Shown here piece by piece: positions 17,718-26,607 of a stretch of 64,000 bases of DNA; position 1 is the stretch's first letter; every line of letters starts with the position of its first letter. The stretch comes from Candidatus Heimdallarchaeota archaeon (GTDB taxonomy: Archaea > Asgardarchaeota > Heimdallarchaeia > JABLTI01), in contig JAHLVW010000066.1 in assembly GCA_019058275.1 (NCBI GenBank), forward strand, positions 230,781 to 294,780, written 5' to 3'. The translations under genes and the position numbers were made by a program. The notes beneath the pieces are model-generated. The model saw only the letters and a program-made list of their open reading frames with translations, was not told where the DNA came from and ran no database searches.

Positions 17718-18797
17718 TCAGTCATCCTTTACTAAAACATTCCAACCATATTCATCTTTTATGCGTCCATATTGAATTCCGGTTAAAAGCTCATAAAGCT
17801 TCTCACTAATAGGTCCAACTCTATTGTTGTTTATCTGATAGACTTTTTCTTTATACCGCAATTCACCAACAGGAGCTATTGAAGCAGCAGTTCCAGCACC
17901 AAAAGCTTCTGAAAGTGCTCCGTTTTTTATTCCATCAATCACTTGATCAATGGCCAAATATTCTTCCTTTACTTTATAACCCTGATCTTTAGCTAATTGT
18001 AACACACTTTCTCGAGTAACTCCCTTCAAAACAGTACCATCAGTTGGTGCAGTATAGATGATATCATCCATAACAAAGAATTGGTTCATTGTACCAACTT
18101 CTTCGATATATTTGTGCTCTTTTGCATCTAACCACAATACTTGACTACAGCCAGAAGCTCTCGCTTTCTTAAGTGCAAGTAAACTAGCAGCATAATTGCC
18201 ACCTGTTTTAGCTTCACCAATTCCTCCATGAACAGCTCTGACATAACTGGGTTCTACATAAATTTTGATAGGTTTAAATCCTTCAGAGAAATAAGGACCA
18301 ACTGGACTAAGGATAATATAGAATCTATAATCGCTAGAGCTCTTAAGACCTAAAACACTCTCAGTTGCAATCAAAGTAGGTCTCAAATAAAGCGATGTAC
18401 CATGTGAATTTGGTACCCAATCTCTCTCGATATTGACCAGTTTATTTAACCCTGTAAGAAAATGCTCTTCAGGAAATGGTTCCATATCCAATCTAATAGC
18501 AGAATCAACCATTCTTTTAGCATTCTTTTCTGGTCTAAAGAATGAAACATCTTTTTTATTTTCTTGTCTAAAAGCTTTCATCCCTTCAAAAATCTCTTGC
18601 CCATAATGCAATACTAACGATGCAGGAGAAAGACTAAATGGTCCAAAAGGCATAATTCGAGCATTTTTCCACTTACCTTCGTGATAATCCACAACAAACA
18701 TATGATCAGTAAATATGCGACCAAAACCCAATTGATTATCATCACTAGGTAATGATCCTCTTTCAGATTGTGGTTTCAGTTTGACATTAATATCCAT
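17718..18797 (-). CDS. ilvE: Branched-chain amino acid aminotransferase
   Basis: A 359-residue fold-IV PLP aminotransferase. The cofactor lysine is Lys197 in EAKTGGNYAAS, and the FGRIFTDHMF, GQEIFEGMKAF and RPEKNAKRM segments match the larger BCAT subfamily (near 350 residues, as in eukaryotic and many bacterial enzymes). It transfers the amino group between glutamate and leucine, isoleucine or valine in the last step of their synthesis or first step of breakdown. Start is the ATG at 18797. The cupin gene lies upstream on the same strand with a gap of about 65 bases. Confidence 0.92.
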   Translation of the reverse strand: MDINVKLKPQSERGSLPSDDNQLGFGRIFTDHMFVVDYHEGKWKNARIMPFGPFSLSPASLVLHYGQEIFEGMKAFRQENKKDVSFFRPEKNAKRMVDSAIRLDMEPFPEEHFLTGLNKLVNIERDWVPNSHGTSLYLRPTLIATESVLGLKSSSDYRFYIILSPVGPYFSEGFKPIKIYVEPSYVRAVHGGIGEAKTGGNYAASLLALKKARASGCSQVLWLDAKEHKYIEEVGTMNQFFVMDDIIYTAPTDGTVLKGVTRESVLQLAKDQGYKVKEEYLAIDQVIDGIKNGALSEAFGAGTAASIAPVGELRYKEKVYQINNNRVGPISEKLYELLTGIQYGRIKDEYGWNVLVKDD

Positions 18798-18863
18798 TAT
18801 AACTTCGCCATTTAAAATAAGATATTCTATTTGAAAAATCTTTAGTAAAATAGAGTCATAATC

Positions 18864-19205
18864 TTAACTTGTTTTAATCATTATCAATAGCATTTTGAAT
18901 TGCTTTTCAGCATATAGTGCATGAGGAATATCTGCTGGCATAATAATGATTTCATCGTTTTTCATATGATAATCAGTTTTATCAATAGTAATTTTAGCTT
19001 CACCATCAAGGATGTGAACTAGAGCATCAAATGGAGCAGTATGTTCGCTCAATCCTTCACCTTCAGCAAAAGCAAAAACTGTGACAGTGCCTTCCTTCCT
19101 TTTAATTAGCTGTCTGCTTATGACTGAACCTTCTTGATAATTTACTAGATTACCAAGATTGTATACTTCTGAGAAATTTATTGTGCTTGTCTTATTTACT
19201 TCCAT
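18864..19205 (-). CDS. Small cupin-domain protein
   Basis: A 113-residue single cupin barrel. The first cupin motif is weak (residues around SEHTAPFDALVHILDG, with one His and one acidic residue), the second is PADIPHALYA. Such proteins bind a metal and a small ligand or act as small isomerases/sensors; no specific function can be assigned. I use ATG 19205, with GGTG upstream; an in-frame TTG at 19217 is possible. It is in line with the aminotransferase downstream and the S9 peptidase upstream on the same strand. Confidence 0.75.
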   Translation of the reverse strand: MEVNKTSTINFSEVYNLGNLVNYQEGSVISRQLIKRKEGTVTVFAFAEGEGLSEHTAPFDALVHILDGEAKITIDKTDYHMKNDEIIIMPADIPHALYAEKQFKMLLIMIKTS

Positions 19206-19292
19206 ATGTAACACCAAGTTATTGCCATTTTTATGACTTTAAAATACGGGTGCTTTACAACCTAAATAAAAACGAGAAGCTGCTTTCACACC

Positions 19293-21476
19293 TTATTTGG
19301 ATTCTTCTTCTTCCTTCTTCTCTTTCAAAAGGTCAAGTTCTTCACCTATCAAGTAATGTGAAAACCAATTGAGATTTTGATACATAATCGCTCTGTTTTC
19401 TCGAGGCTTAGTTATAGGATGCCCCATTCCAGGATAGATGAAAAGTTCAACATGAACATTCATTTCTTTTAACCCCCGATAGAGTTCTTTAGCATTTGAT
19501 AATGGTACTCTCATGTCAATTTCACCATGTTGTATAAGCATAGGTGTTTTCGCTTCTTTGATTTTACTAATGGGTGCTGTTTTCTCATAGAGCTCTCTAT
19601 CACGGAAAGGTGAGCCAGACAAATAATGGGTGGTAAAATGAGGAATATCATTACTAATATGATAAGTGTACCAATCTGAAATACCAGCTCCAACTGAAAC
19701 TGCCATAAAGCGATTGGAATGAAGACCAACAAAAGCTGAAATGTATCCGCCTTGGCTCCAACCCATGCAGCCAATTTTGGTAGTATCAATAAAACCTTCT
19801 TTATCGAGATAATCTATTGCACTTTCTACATCCCACAAATCACCAATACCAAGGTTATCCTTATTTAATTCCAGAAATGCTTGCCCTCTTCCAATAGATC
19901 CTCGATAATTCACTTTTAAAGTAAGAATCTCTTTATTTACCAATTGAACAGAAGGATGATAAAGGATATCTGAATGTTCTAATAGACTTTCAGGATCAAA
20001 TGCTTGTGGTCCGCCATGAATAATAAAAGCTAATGGATATTTCTTCTTAGGATTGAAATTTAATGGTTTTCTTAGTACTCCTTCTATTTCTGTTCCATCT
20101 TTACTTTTCCAACGTATTGTTTCGATTGTACCAAAATTCCATGTTTTAACATCTTCTGAGTAATTTGTAACCTGCTTGAGTTCTAAATTACTTGATTTGA
20201 TGGATTTTCTTGATATATATAGCTCAGATAATTTCTCTGCTGTCTTCCCAAAGAAACTAAGATAACCGTTTTGAGAAATATCAAATCCATTGTATAATCT
20301 TTGAATGTATCCTTCTAGATCAAGAGGAGTAATTTTACCACTTTCTGTAACCTTAGCAATTACTGTTTTTGTTCCATAAGCATAAGCAATAACAATACCA
20401 TCATGTATCCAAACACCACCAAATGGAATACGGTCTAAATCACCTGTAATTTTCACGAATTTCTCTATAATTTCCTCAGATTCAAGAAGTTCTTTCCACT
20501 TTACTATGTCAAGAATCCAATAATCCACTTGAGTATAAAACATATCATCTCTTTCTTTTTTAGCAATTAGTAATTTATCTCCATCTGGAGAAGTATCAAC
20601 AATATAGGCTCCCTTAGGAAAAGCAAGCTTTTGGATTTCTCCAAGATAGCTTACATCTTTATCTTCTTCTTTCACTTCTTCCTTTTCCTCGTCTTCTTTA
20701 GTTTCTTTATCCTTGTCTTTCTTTTCTTTTTTCAGTGCTATGTAAGCTTCTAATGCTTCATCTGGATTAGTTTTAATACAATAATTAAAAGTCTCTAGAT
20801 AGTATACCAGATCATCTCGAATTTTACAAATAAGGTATATTGAATCATTTTGTTTTGAAGGGATAAAACGTACTATTGATAATGGTTCCTCTAACAATTT
20901 GGAGAATTCAATAATTGGTTTTATTAATTTCTTTGAATCATCTTCTGTTTTAGTTTTCAACTCATTTTGATAAGCAACCATCTTTTCTAAATTAACATAA
21001 TATAATGCACTAGCACTTTTTTCATGTTCAAAGTGAATATATGTGCCGAATTTATTCTTTCGATCCTTTTTCTCTTGTCTTTTAGGATCCTTAGCTAAGA
21101 AAAGTAAACCTTTTCCAAATGGTTTAAAATTTCGTACGCCATTTTCATGTTCCGTTACTTTCCAAGGTTCTCCTACTAAGTTATCAAAAACATAGATTTG
21201 ATTACCACCCTTATTTGCATTATCACCTTGCTTTAGAATAGCGATAGAATCATTATTCAGCCATTCAGCTTGTATAACAGAACCAGATCTTGTTAATTGG
21301 TATGTTTTATTAGCTTTAACATCATGTATAAAACAGTTCTTTTCATATGAATTCTTATTCCAATCTGTCTTTAATGATAAATAAGCCACTTTATCTCCGT
21401 TTGGTGAGATTTTTGCTCCATAAGCATATCCTAAAGTAATCAAATCAGTTATTGTTGGTTCATAAGCTTTAACCAT
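19293..21476 (-). CDS. S9-family serine peptidase (acylaminoacyl/prolyl oligopeptidase type)
   Basis: About 727 residues. The C-terminal alpha/beta hydrolase domain carries the catalytic triad: Ser574 in GCMGWSQGGY, Asp654 in HGEIDMRVP and His686 in GMGHPI. The N-terminal part (about 1-430) is a beta-propeller with WD40-like PD40 units such as GAKISPNGDKVAYLS, interrupted near residues 245-275 by a stretch almost only of Lys, Glu and Asp. It should trim short peptides in the cytosol, there being no signal peptide. ATG 21476 has GTAGGG six bases upstream; an ATG at 21500 in frame is also possible. The C-terminus ends in a charged KKEEEESK tail. Confidence 0.88.
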   Translation of the reverse strand: MVKAYEPTITDLITLGYAYGAKISPNGDKVAYLSLKTDWNKNSYEKNCFIHDVKANKTYQLTRSGSVIQAEWLNNDSIAILKQGDNANKGGNQIYVFDNLVGEPWKVTEHENGVRNFKPFGKGLLFLAKDPKRQEKKDRKNKFGTYIHFEHEKSASALYYVNLEKMVAYQNELKTKTEDDSKKLIKPIIEFSKLLEEPLSIVRFIPSKQNDSIYLICKIRDDLVYYLETFNYCIKTNPDEALEAYIALKKEKKDKDKETKEDEEKEEVKEEDKDVSYLGEIQKLAFPKGAYIVDTSPDGDKLLIAKKERDDMFYTQVDYWILDIVKWKELLESEEIIEKFVKITGDLDRIPFGGVWIHDGIVIAYAYGTKTVIAKVTESGKITPLDLEGYIQRLYNGFDISQNGYLSFFGKTAEKLSELYISRKSIKSSNLELKQVTNYSEDVKTWNFGTIETIRWKSKDGTEIEGVLRKPLNFNPKKKYPLAFIIHGGPQAFDPESLLEHSDILYHPSVQLVNKEILTLKVNYRGSIGRGQAFLELNKDNLGIGDLWDVESAIDYLDKEGFIDTTKIGCMGWSQGGYISAFVGLHSNRFMAVSVGAGISDWYTYHISNDIPHFTTHYLSGSPFRDRELYEKTAPISKIKEAKTPMLIQHGEIDMRVPLSNAKELYRGLKEMNVHVELFIYPGMGHPITKPRENRAIMYQNLNWFSHYLIGEELDLLKEKKEEEESK

Positions 21477-21572
21477 GATAAACCCTACATTGATCGACAT
21501 TTCAAGCTATTAATTTACAATTATAATTCAAACGGTGAGTATTGAATTTAAAGTTTTACAAGAAAAAGAAGA

Positions 21573-21597
21573 TATTCCCAAGATGGGAATAAATCAA
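21573..21597 (-). terminator. Hairpin at the end of the tldD-tldE unit
   Basis: An 8-bp perfect inverted repeat (TATTCCCA at 21573-21580, TGGGAATA at 21584-21591) lies just past the TldE stop on the minus strand and is followed in that direction by TCTTCTTTTTCTTG. It separates the TldD/TldE unit from the S9 peptidase gene. Confidence 0.6.
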
Positions 21598-22656
21598 TTA
21601 TTTTCCAGCAATTGTCATTTCAGAGATTTTTATTGCAGGACTATACATATGACCATTATTGGATAGATCAGAACCAATAGTATCGATTTTATCCTTAATA
21701 ATCTCAAAGAAATTGCCAGCGATAATCACATTTTTTACTGGTTTAGTAAGCTCACCATTTTCAATAAGATATCCATGTGTAACAGTAGCATTCATTTCAC
21801 CACTAGATGGTCGTGAAAGCCATTCACCAATTGTTCTTTCAATGAAGAGTCCTTTCTTAGTGTCTTTTATCATATCTTCCAAGCTTGTAGTTCCTGGTTT
21901 AAAGATGAAATTGTTTGTTGAGGGGACTGGTAAAGTGTTGAAATTCCTTCGTGCATTTCCACTTGATTTCAAATTTTCCTTTTTAGCACGGTAGCTATCA
22001 TAGATGAAATTCTTGAGAACACCTTTCTCTAAGATAGTTGTTTTTTGAGTTGGATGACCTTCGCTGTCAAATGCTCGAGTTCGTACACCATTGGGCATAG
22101 TTCCATCATCAATTACTGTTATTCTTTCATCAGCAATCTGTGTGTTTAATTTAGCAGCGAATGTTGATCTACCTTTCTGGATATTCTCTGAGTTAATGTT
22201 ACTACCTAACATGAAACCAAATAAGAATGCGCCAAATTTGTTTCGCATAATCACGGGAAGTTTAACACTACCTATCGGTTTTGCTTTTACATACATTAGT
22301 GCTTGTTCTGCTGCATAATCTGCAACCTTATCATAATTTAGATCCTTCCAATAACGAACTTGCAATGATTCTGCACCAGTACTTTCACCGCCTTCAACAG
22401 CTTTAGTCATCATGTAAGTAGTGATATAAGAACCGTAGTAGGTTTGTGTATCATTGTAATTGTTGGTAACAGAAACTTCACTATCATTAATAGTTAAGGC
22501 TCCACGAGTTACCTTCACTTTTCTACCATTTTCAGTTGCCCTATTGATTCCACCAATAACTTTGTCTATGATTTTATCATAGTCCAAATTCTTGAGAGAA
22601 TCATCATAATTGCCCTTTACAGATGTTTTGCCAAATTTATCATTAAGGCTATTCAA
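21598..22656 (-). CDS. tldE: TldE/PmbA, C-terminal part after a frameshift
   Basis: This frame of 352 codons contains most of PmbA/TldE: KLPVIMRNKFGAFLFGF, NSENIQKGRSTFAAKL, VIDDGTMPNG, GNARRNF and GEMNATVTHGY. It opens at a TTG (22656) that overlaps the stop of the N-terminal piece by four bases. TldE is the partner of the TldD protease, which together unfold and process small peptides. Joined with the upstream piece it would be about 443 residues, normal for the family, so this is one gene split by a one-base shift. As expected for TldE, the HExxxH metal motif is absent. Confidence 0.85.
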   Translation of the reverse strand: MNSLNDKFGKTSVKGNYDDSLKNLDYDKIIDKVIGGINRATENGRKVKVTRGALTINDSEVSVTNNYNDTQTYYGSYITTYMMTKAVEGGESTGAESLQVRYWKDLNYDKVADYAAEQALMYVKAKPIGSVKLPVIMRNKFGAFLFGFMLGSNINSENIQKGRSTFAAKLNTQIADERITVIDDGTMPNGVRTRAFDSEGHPTQKTTILEKGVLKNFIYDSYRAKKENLKSSGNARRNFNTLPVPSTNNFIFKPGTTSLEDMIKDTKKGLFIERTIGEWLSRPSSGEMNATVTHGYLIENGELTKPVKNVIIAGNFFEIIKDKIDTIGSDLSNNGHMYSPAIKISEMTIAGK

Positions 22657-22925
22657 TTAGGATCCTCAGGAGTTACTTCTGCTATCTTAACAGCTTTTTC
22701 AACAGCTCTTCCTACTTCAGCTTCAGTTAGAATTGAAGTTGCATGAAGACCAATTTGCTTTCCTTTGGCAACTCTAATACCTAAACCCCGAGAATCAACA
22801 GTTTTGAAACTCTCAATTTCAGAAGCAAACATTACATCAGTTATTTTCTTTCTCAAGATGTAAACTTCAGCTTCATCTGCACCCAATTTCATTGCTTTCT
22901 TAACTGCTAGTTGACCTAAATCCAT
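22653..22925 (-). CDS. tldE: TldE/PmbA, N-terminal part before the frameshift
   Basis: About 90 residues matching the start of TldE: AVKKAMKLGADEAEVYI, then SRGLGIRVAKGKQIG. The frame stops at TGA 22653-22655 right after EDPN, where intact homologues typically continue with Trp; TGG would need just one more G, after which the next frame reads on as the rest of TldE. ATG 22925 has GGAGGAAG about eleven bases upstream, inside the end of tldD, so translation is probably coupled to it. Either a real frameshift, a consensus error, or stop/restart at the TTGA overlap. Confidence 0.75.
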   Translation of the reverse strand: MDLGQLAVKKAMKLGADEAEVYILRKKITDVMFASEIESFKTVDSRGLGIRVAKGKQIGLHATSILTEAEVGRAVEKAVKIAEVTPEDPN

Positions 22926-22929
22926 TGTT

Positions 22930-24342
22930 CTATCTTCCTCCAACAGTCATTTCTTGAACCCTAATGTGGGGACCACCAAAACCAACTTTTGCTGCTTGTC
23001 CCCCCTTCCCACAACCACCAAAATAGCTTGTAGAAATCTCTAAATCATTACCAACAGCATCAACGGTTTTCAAAGTGTCAAGTATAGCTCCACTAATAAT
23101 AACACCTCTAACAGGTTCAGCAAGCTCACCATTTCGAATCATGAAGCTTTCACCACCATTAAATGTGAAAGTTCCCATGCCTACTTCTACTTGACCACCA
23201 CCCGAACCCTTATTCTTGATGTAAACACCTTCTTTGATACCTTCAAGTAATTCATTAAATTTGTAATCACCATTATCGATGTAAGTATTTGTCATACGAA
23301 CAAGTGGTTGATTTTCAAAATCCTGTGCTCTTGAATTGCCTGTAGGTGAAACTGCTAAGACATTAGCAGAATTTCGATCATGAATATATGCTTTTAGAAC
23401 TCCTTTATCCATAATTACCGTTTTTCCTTTTGGAGTTCCTTCATCATCAACAGGGATATAGTAGCCACCTTTAGAAGTGCCTTCATCAATAATAGAAACT
23501 TGTTCATTAGCTAGTTCTTCACCAAGTCGATCCTTGAGTGTAGATGTTCCAGTGAAAACTAAATCAGCTTCTGCAGCATGGCCAAACGCTTCGTGAACTA
23601 GTATTCCAACTAATCGTGGGTCAACAACAACTGGATATGTACCTGGAGGTGGGGAAGAAGCTTTAACAGAACGAAGTGCTAATTCAGAAAGATCAACTGA
23701 GAAATCATTCCAATCATATTTCTTTGTAAATTCATAACCGCTACATGCGCCATGCCCATGATATGTTGTATCCATTTTGCCATTTTCAACTGCTACAGCA
23801 ATTTGAATCAAACCAATAGTTGTTACCTGAACCAGAGTTTGAGTTCCCTGAGATGATATAAAAAATCTATTATCTACAGAGGAGCCCATAATTGTAATGA
23901 CATTTTTTATCTGGTCACTAATCCAGGCTGCCTTATTGGTTTCCATTAATAATTCAACTTTTTCTTTTGGAGAGACACTTATTGGATCAGTTTTAACTGA
24001 CACTTTTTCATCAAACTTGATTGTTTTAGTCTCTGCAAAATTTCCTTTCTCACTTTCAAATGATTTTGCCAATTTTAATGCAGCATTAATAGAATTGTTA
24101 ACACTATCCATAGAAAAATCACTTGTCGATGCAAATCCTACTGCACCATTGACTACCACACGTATTCCCAAACCACCAAAATCGAGAGATTTATACTCTT
24201 CAAGAGATTTATTTTCTACTCGTATTTCTTCGTTGCTAAAGTGCTGATACCGAACGTCAGCGTATGAAGCTCCAAGTTTTAAAGCTTTATCGATGATTTT
24301 TTCCGGTTTGAGTTGGTTTAATGTTTCCTTAAAATTACTCAT
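22930..24342 (-). CDS. tldD: TldD metalloprotease
   Basis: About 470 residues with the TldD hallmark HEAFGHAAEAD: zinc ligands His250 and His255 and the catalytic Glu251. Downstream blocks such as DDEGTPKGKTVIMDKG, GNSRAQDF and GSGGGQVEVGMGTF are in family order. TldD with TldE forms a heterodimeric protease that processes modified peptides and degrades unfolded ones. ATG 24342 is preferred; an in-frame GTG at 24351 is possible. It is the first gene of a two-gene unit with TldE, which is frameshifted here, so the pair may be non-functional if the shift is real. Confidence 0.9.
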   Translation of the reverse strand: MSNFKETLNQLKPEKIIDKALKLGASYADVRYQHFSNEEIRVENKSLEEYKSLDFGGLGIRVVVNGAVGFASTSDFSMDSVNNSINAALKLAKSFESEKGNFAETKTIKFDEKVSVKTDPISVSPKEKVELLMETNKAAWISDQIKNVITIMGSSVDNRFFISSQGTQTLVQVTTIGLIQIAVAVENGKMDTTYHGHGACSGYEFTKKYDWNDFSVDLSELALRSVKASSPPPGTYPVVVDPRLVGILVHEAFGHAAEADLVFTGTSTLKDRLGEELANEQVSIIDEGTSKGGYYIPVDDEGTPKGKTVIMDKGVLKAYIHDRNSANVLAVSPTGNSRAQDFENQPLVRMTNTYIDNGDYKFNELLEGIKEGVYIKNKGSGGGQVEVGMGTFTFNGGESFMIRNGELAEPVRGVIISGAILDTLKTVDAVGNDLEISTSYFGGCGKGGQAAKVGFGGPHIRVQEMTVGGR

Positions 24343-24484
24343 AATTGCCACATCAATTATACTAAAACCATCATTGAGACAGTAATTTGCTTATATGGTT
24401 ATTTCGTTGGGTCTTATTTGCTTTGAATGAAACTAATTGACAAAAATATCTTATAATTCAAAAATAGATTTACGTAGGATTATG

Positions 24485-24613
24485 TTAGATCATTCCATCG
24501 ACATAATATAATCCTAACAATATACCTGATTTCTCTAGCTCCTTAGCCTTCTTCCTGCTGAGTTGCTTTTTATCTTTTCGAGGTTTTGCCTTTTTGATCT
24601 TAACCATCTTCAT
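24485..24613 (-). CDS. Small basic protein of about 42 residues
   Basis: Within the 430-base gap between tldD and the regulator gene a minus-strand frame runs from ATG 24613 (or 24607, two codons on) to TAA at 24485. The product begins MKMVKIKKAKPRKDKKQL and ends GILLGLYYVDGMI: a strongly basic first half and a hydrophobic end. GGGATG overlaps the start. Its composition is unlike a random frame in AT-rich DNA and recalls small ribosome- or RNA-associated proteins, but I do not recognise it. The rest of the gap is AT-rich and holds promoters for the flanking genes. Confidence 0.45.
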   Translation of the reverse strand: MKMVKIKKAKPRKDKKQLSRKKAKELEKSGILLGLYYVDGMI

Positions 24614-24772
24614 CCCAATCTATTATTCCAATAACGTGGAAGGTTCTTTAATATTCTATTTATCTATTGTTTTTCGAATATTTAAATTCTTCGAAAAAAC
24701 TGCTAATTTTAGAATATTATAAGAATTATCAAAATTTCGTATATTTTTATAAATGATGATTGTATAAATGAA

Positions 24773-25438
24773 ATGAATACAATGTCTATTAAGAAATTAG
24801 AAAAGGAAGTTCACGAACAAACAAAGAATATCATAAAAGCAATTAGCAATGAAACTCGTTTTAGCATTTTACTACTAATAGTAGTTTATAGAGAAATGAC
24901 TCTAGATAAAATTAGTGAATTAGTGAACAAAAGCAAATCAACTGTTCATCATCACATAACACAATTGCTAAAATATGGTCTTATTGAGGAAACAACAAAA
25001 CCCGGAAGCAAAACAAGGTACTATAAACAACTTGAATCAGACATAAATAAAAGATTAAAAGAGACATTCAATTGGGAGCGATTTCAAGAACAATTACCTG
25101 AAGAAAAAGAAGAATTGTGTGAATTGTACACTGAATTAGCAAAAACAAACAACATCATGATGTTAAATGCTCTTCAATTCCTTATTAGAACTTACTACAG
25201 TAATTTAGATGATCTAGAAGTCGATAAGAGATATTACACTTTAGGGGAATTGATGATGGGCACATTTAATCTGAGTGAGGAAAGTTCTCTAGCATATCGC
25301 AAAGAACACAAGGAACTTGCTCAAAAATATATCAAGAAAGATAGAGAACATCCAGAACGTAAAAAACCACATGCTCATTACTATGCTGGTTACAATGTCG
25401 AGAAAACACTTGAACGACTTTATAAGAAGAAAAAATAA
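24773..25438 (+). CDS. Winged-helix (ArsR/HTH_20-like) transcription regulator
   Basis: A 221-residue DNA-binding protein. Residues 18-85 form a winged helix: AISNETRFSILLLIV, then MTLDKISELVNKSKSTVHHHITQLLKYGLIEE with the recognition helix at STVHHHITQL, and a wing ending TKPGSKTRYYK. The C-terminal 130 residues are helical and acidic, likely a ligand or dimer domain, without cysteine pairs for metal sensing. The start is ATG 24773, preceded by an AT-rich promoter with TATATTTTTATAAA around 24738-24752. It converges with the AKR gene. Target genes are unknown. Confidence 0.85.
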   Translation: MNTMSIKKLEKEVHEQTKNIIKAISNETRFSILLLIVVYREMTLDKISELVNKSKSTVHHHITQLLKYGLIEETTKPGSKTRYYKQLESDINKRLKETFNWERFQEQLPEEKEELCELYTELAKTNNIMMLNALQFLIRTYYSNLDDLEVDKRYYTLGELMMGTFNLSEESSLAYRKEHKELAQKYIKKDREHPERKKPHAHYYAGYNVEKTLERLYKKKK

Positions 25439-25452
25439 ACTCTTTCTTTCTA

Positions 25453-26595
25453 TTATGATTTCTGTTCTGAAAGAATTGCATGAGCTTCTTTTATACGCTC
25501 AATGATTGGTATTTCTTGTGGGCACTTCTCCAAACATTCCTCATATTCCGTACAAGCAGGTGATTTTTGACCTGGTTGAGATTTTGTTAAACCAATTCCA
25601 CGATATTTAGCTCGAGCAAGATGAAGCTTTAATGGATCTCTTGAAACCATAAGCTGTTTAAGAATTGCTTTAATATTTACATCGTTAGGACATGGCATAC
25701 AATATCCGCATTGTGTGCAATCGATATCATAAATTTCTTGGAATTTTTTGGAAACTAAGTCTATACGTTTTAACTCATCATCTGTAAGATTAAAATTCTT
25801 TCTAGAGGCAAGAGCAATATTTTCTTCTATGTTTTTCTCAGAACTCATACCAGATAAAACAACAGAAATATTGGGATTTGATAGAACAAACTTTAGAGCC
25901 AGATCTGCGAAATCTTTTCTCCCTTTAGTCAGCCATTTTTCCATTTCTTTGACTGGTTCCATAGCTAATCTACCTCCCCCAACAGGTCCCATGATTGCTA
26001 TACCTAAACCATTTTCATTAGCATAATGGATGATTTTTTGGTTATCTCTATCTAAGAGATTATACTGAACAAGCACGACCTCAAAAACACCAGTATCTAT
26101 GTACTTCTTGATGTTCTTAGGTTTATCATGAGATGAAAAGCCAATGTGTTTTATCTTTCTCATTTTTTTAGCTTTCTTCATTTCATCAATTAGTTTGAGT
26201 TTTACTATTTTCTCTTCAAATCTACCCTTGCTTATATTATGGAAAAGGTAGATATCAACAAAATCAACATCCAGTCTTTCTAGTTGTTCATCTAGTCTTT
26301 GGTGAAATTCCTCAGCGCTATTAACAGCCCAAATAGGACATTTAGTCATGAGAGTTACTTTGTTCCGATAGCCTTCTTTTAGTGCTTTCCCAACGATTAA
26401 TTCACTTTTCCCGTTCATATAATTATAAGCAGTATCAATGAAATTCACTCCACCATCGTTGGCTTGTCGAACCATCTCTACACCTCTCTCAATATCAAAT
26501 GTTTTATCGCTAGGACTCTTTTTTGGTATGCGAAGAACACCAAAACCTAATGCGGATACCTTTATTCCAGTTTTACCTAATTGACGATATTGCAA
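25453..26595 (-). CDS. Aldo/keto reductase with C-terminal ferredoxin domain (copy 1)
   Basis: A 380-residue fusion. Residues 1-270 are an AKR barrel with the catalytic Asp54, Tyr59, Lys85 and His119 (DTAYNY, MTKCP, YLFHN). The C-terminal part carries CTQCGYCMPCPNDVN and later ACTEYEECLEKCPQEIP, typical of the HTH-less 4Fe-4S tail seen in archaeal and clostridial AKRs. In the second motif the first positions are altered (CTEYEEC rather than CxxCxxC), so one cluster may be incomplete. It likely reduces an aldehyde or ketone with NAD(P)H, perhaps linked to ferredoxin. Start is ATG 26595, 12 bases from the ABC permease gene upstream on the same strand. Confidence 0.9.
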   Translation of the reverse strand: MQYRQLGKTGIKVSALGFGVLRIPKKSPSDKTFDIERGVEMVRQANDGGVNFIDTAYNYMNGKSELIVGKALKEGYRNKVTLMTKCPIWAVNSAEEFHQRLDEQLERLDVDFVDIYLFHNISKGRFEEKIVKLKLIDEMKKAKKMRKIKHIGFSSHDKPKNIKKYIDTGVFEVVLVQYNLLDRDNQKIIHYANENGLGIAIMGPVGGGRLAMEPVKEMEKWLTKGRKDFADLALKFVLSNPNISVVLSGMSSEKNIEENIALASRKNFNLTDDELKRIDLVSKKFQEIYDIDCTQCGYCMPCPNDVNIKAILKQLMVSRDPLKLHLARAKYRGIGLTKSQPGQKSPACTEYEECLEKCPQEIPIIERIKEAHAILSEQKS

Positions 26596-26607
26596 TGAAG
26601 AACCTCT

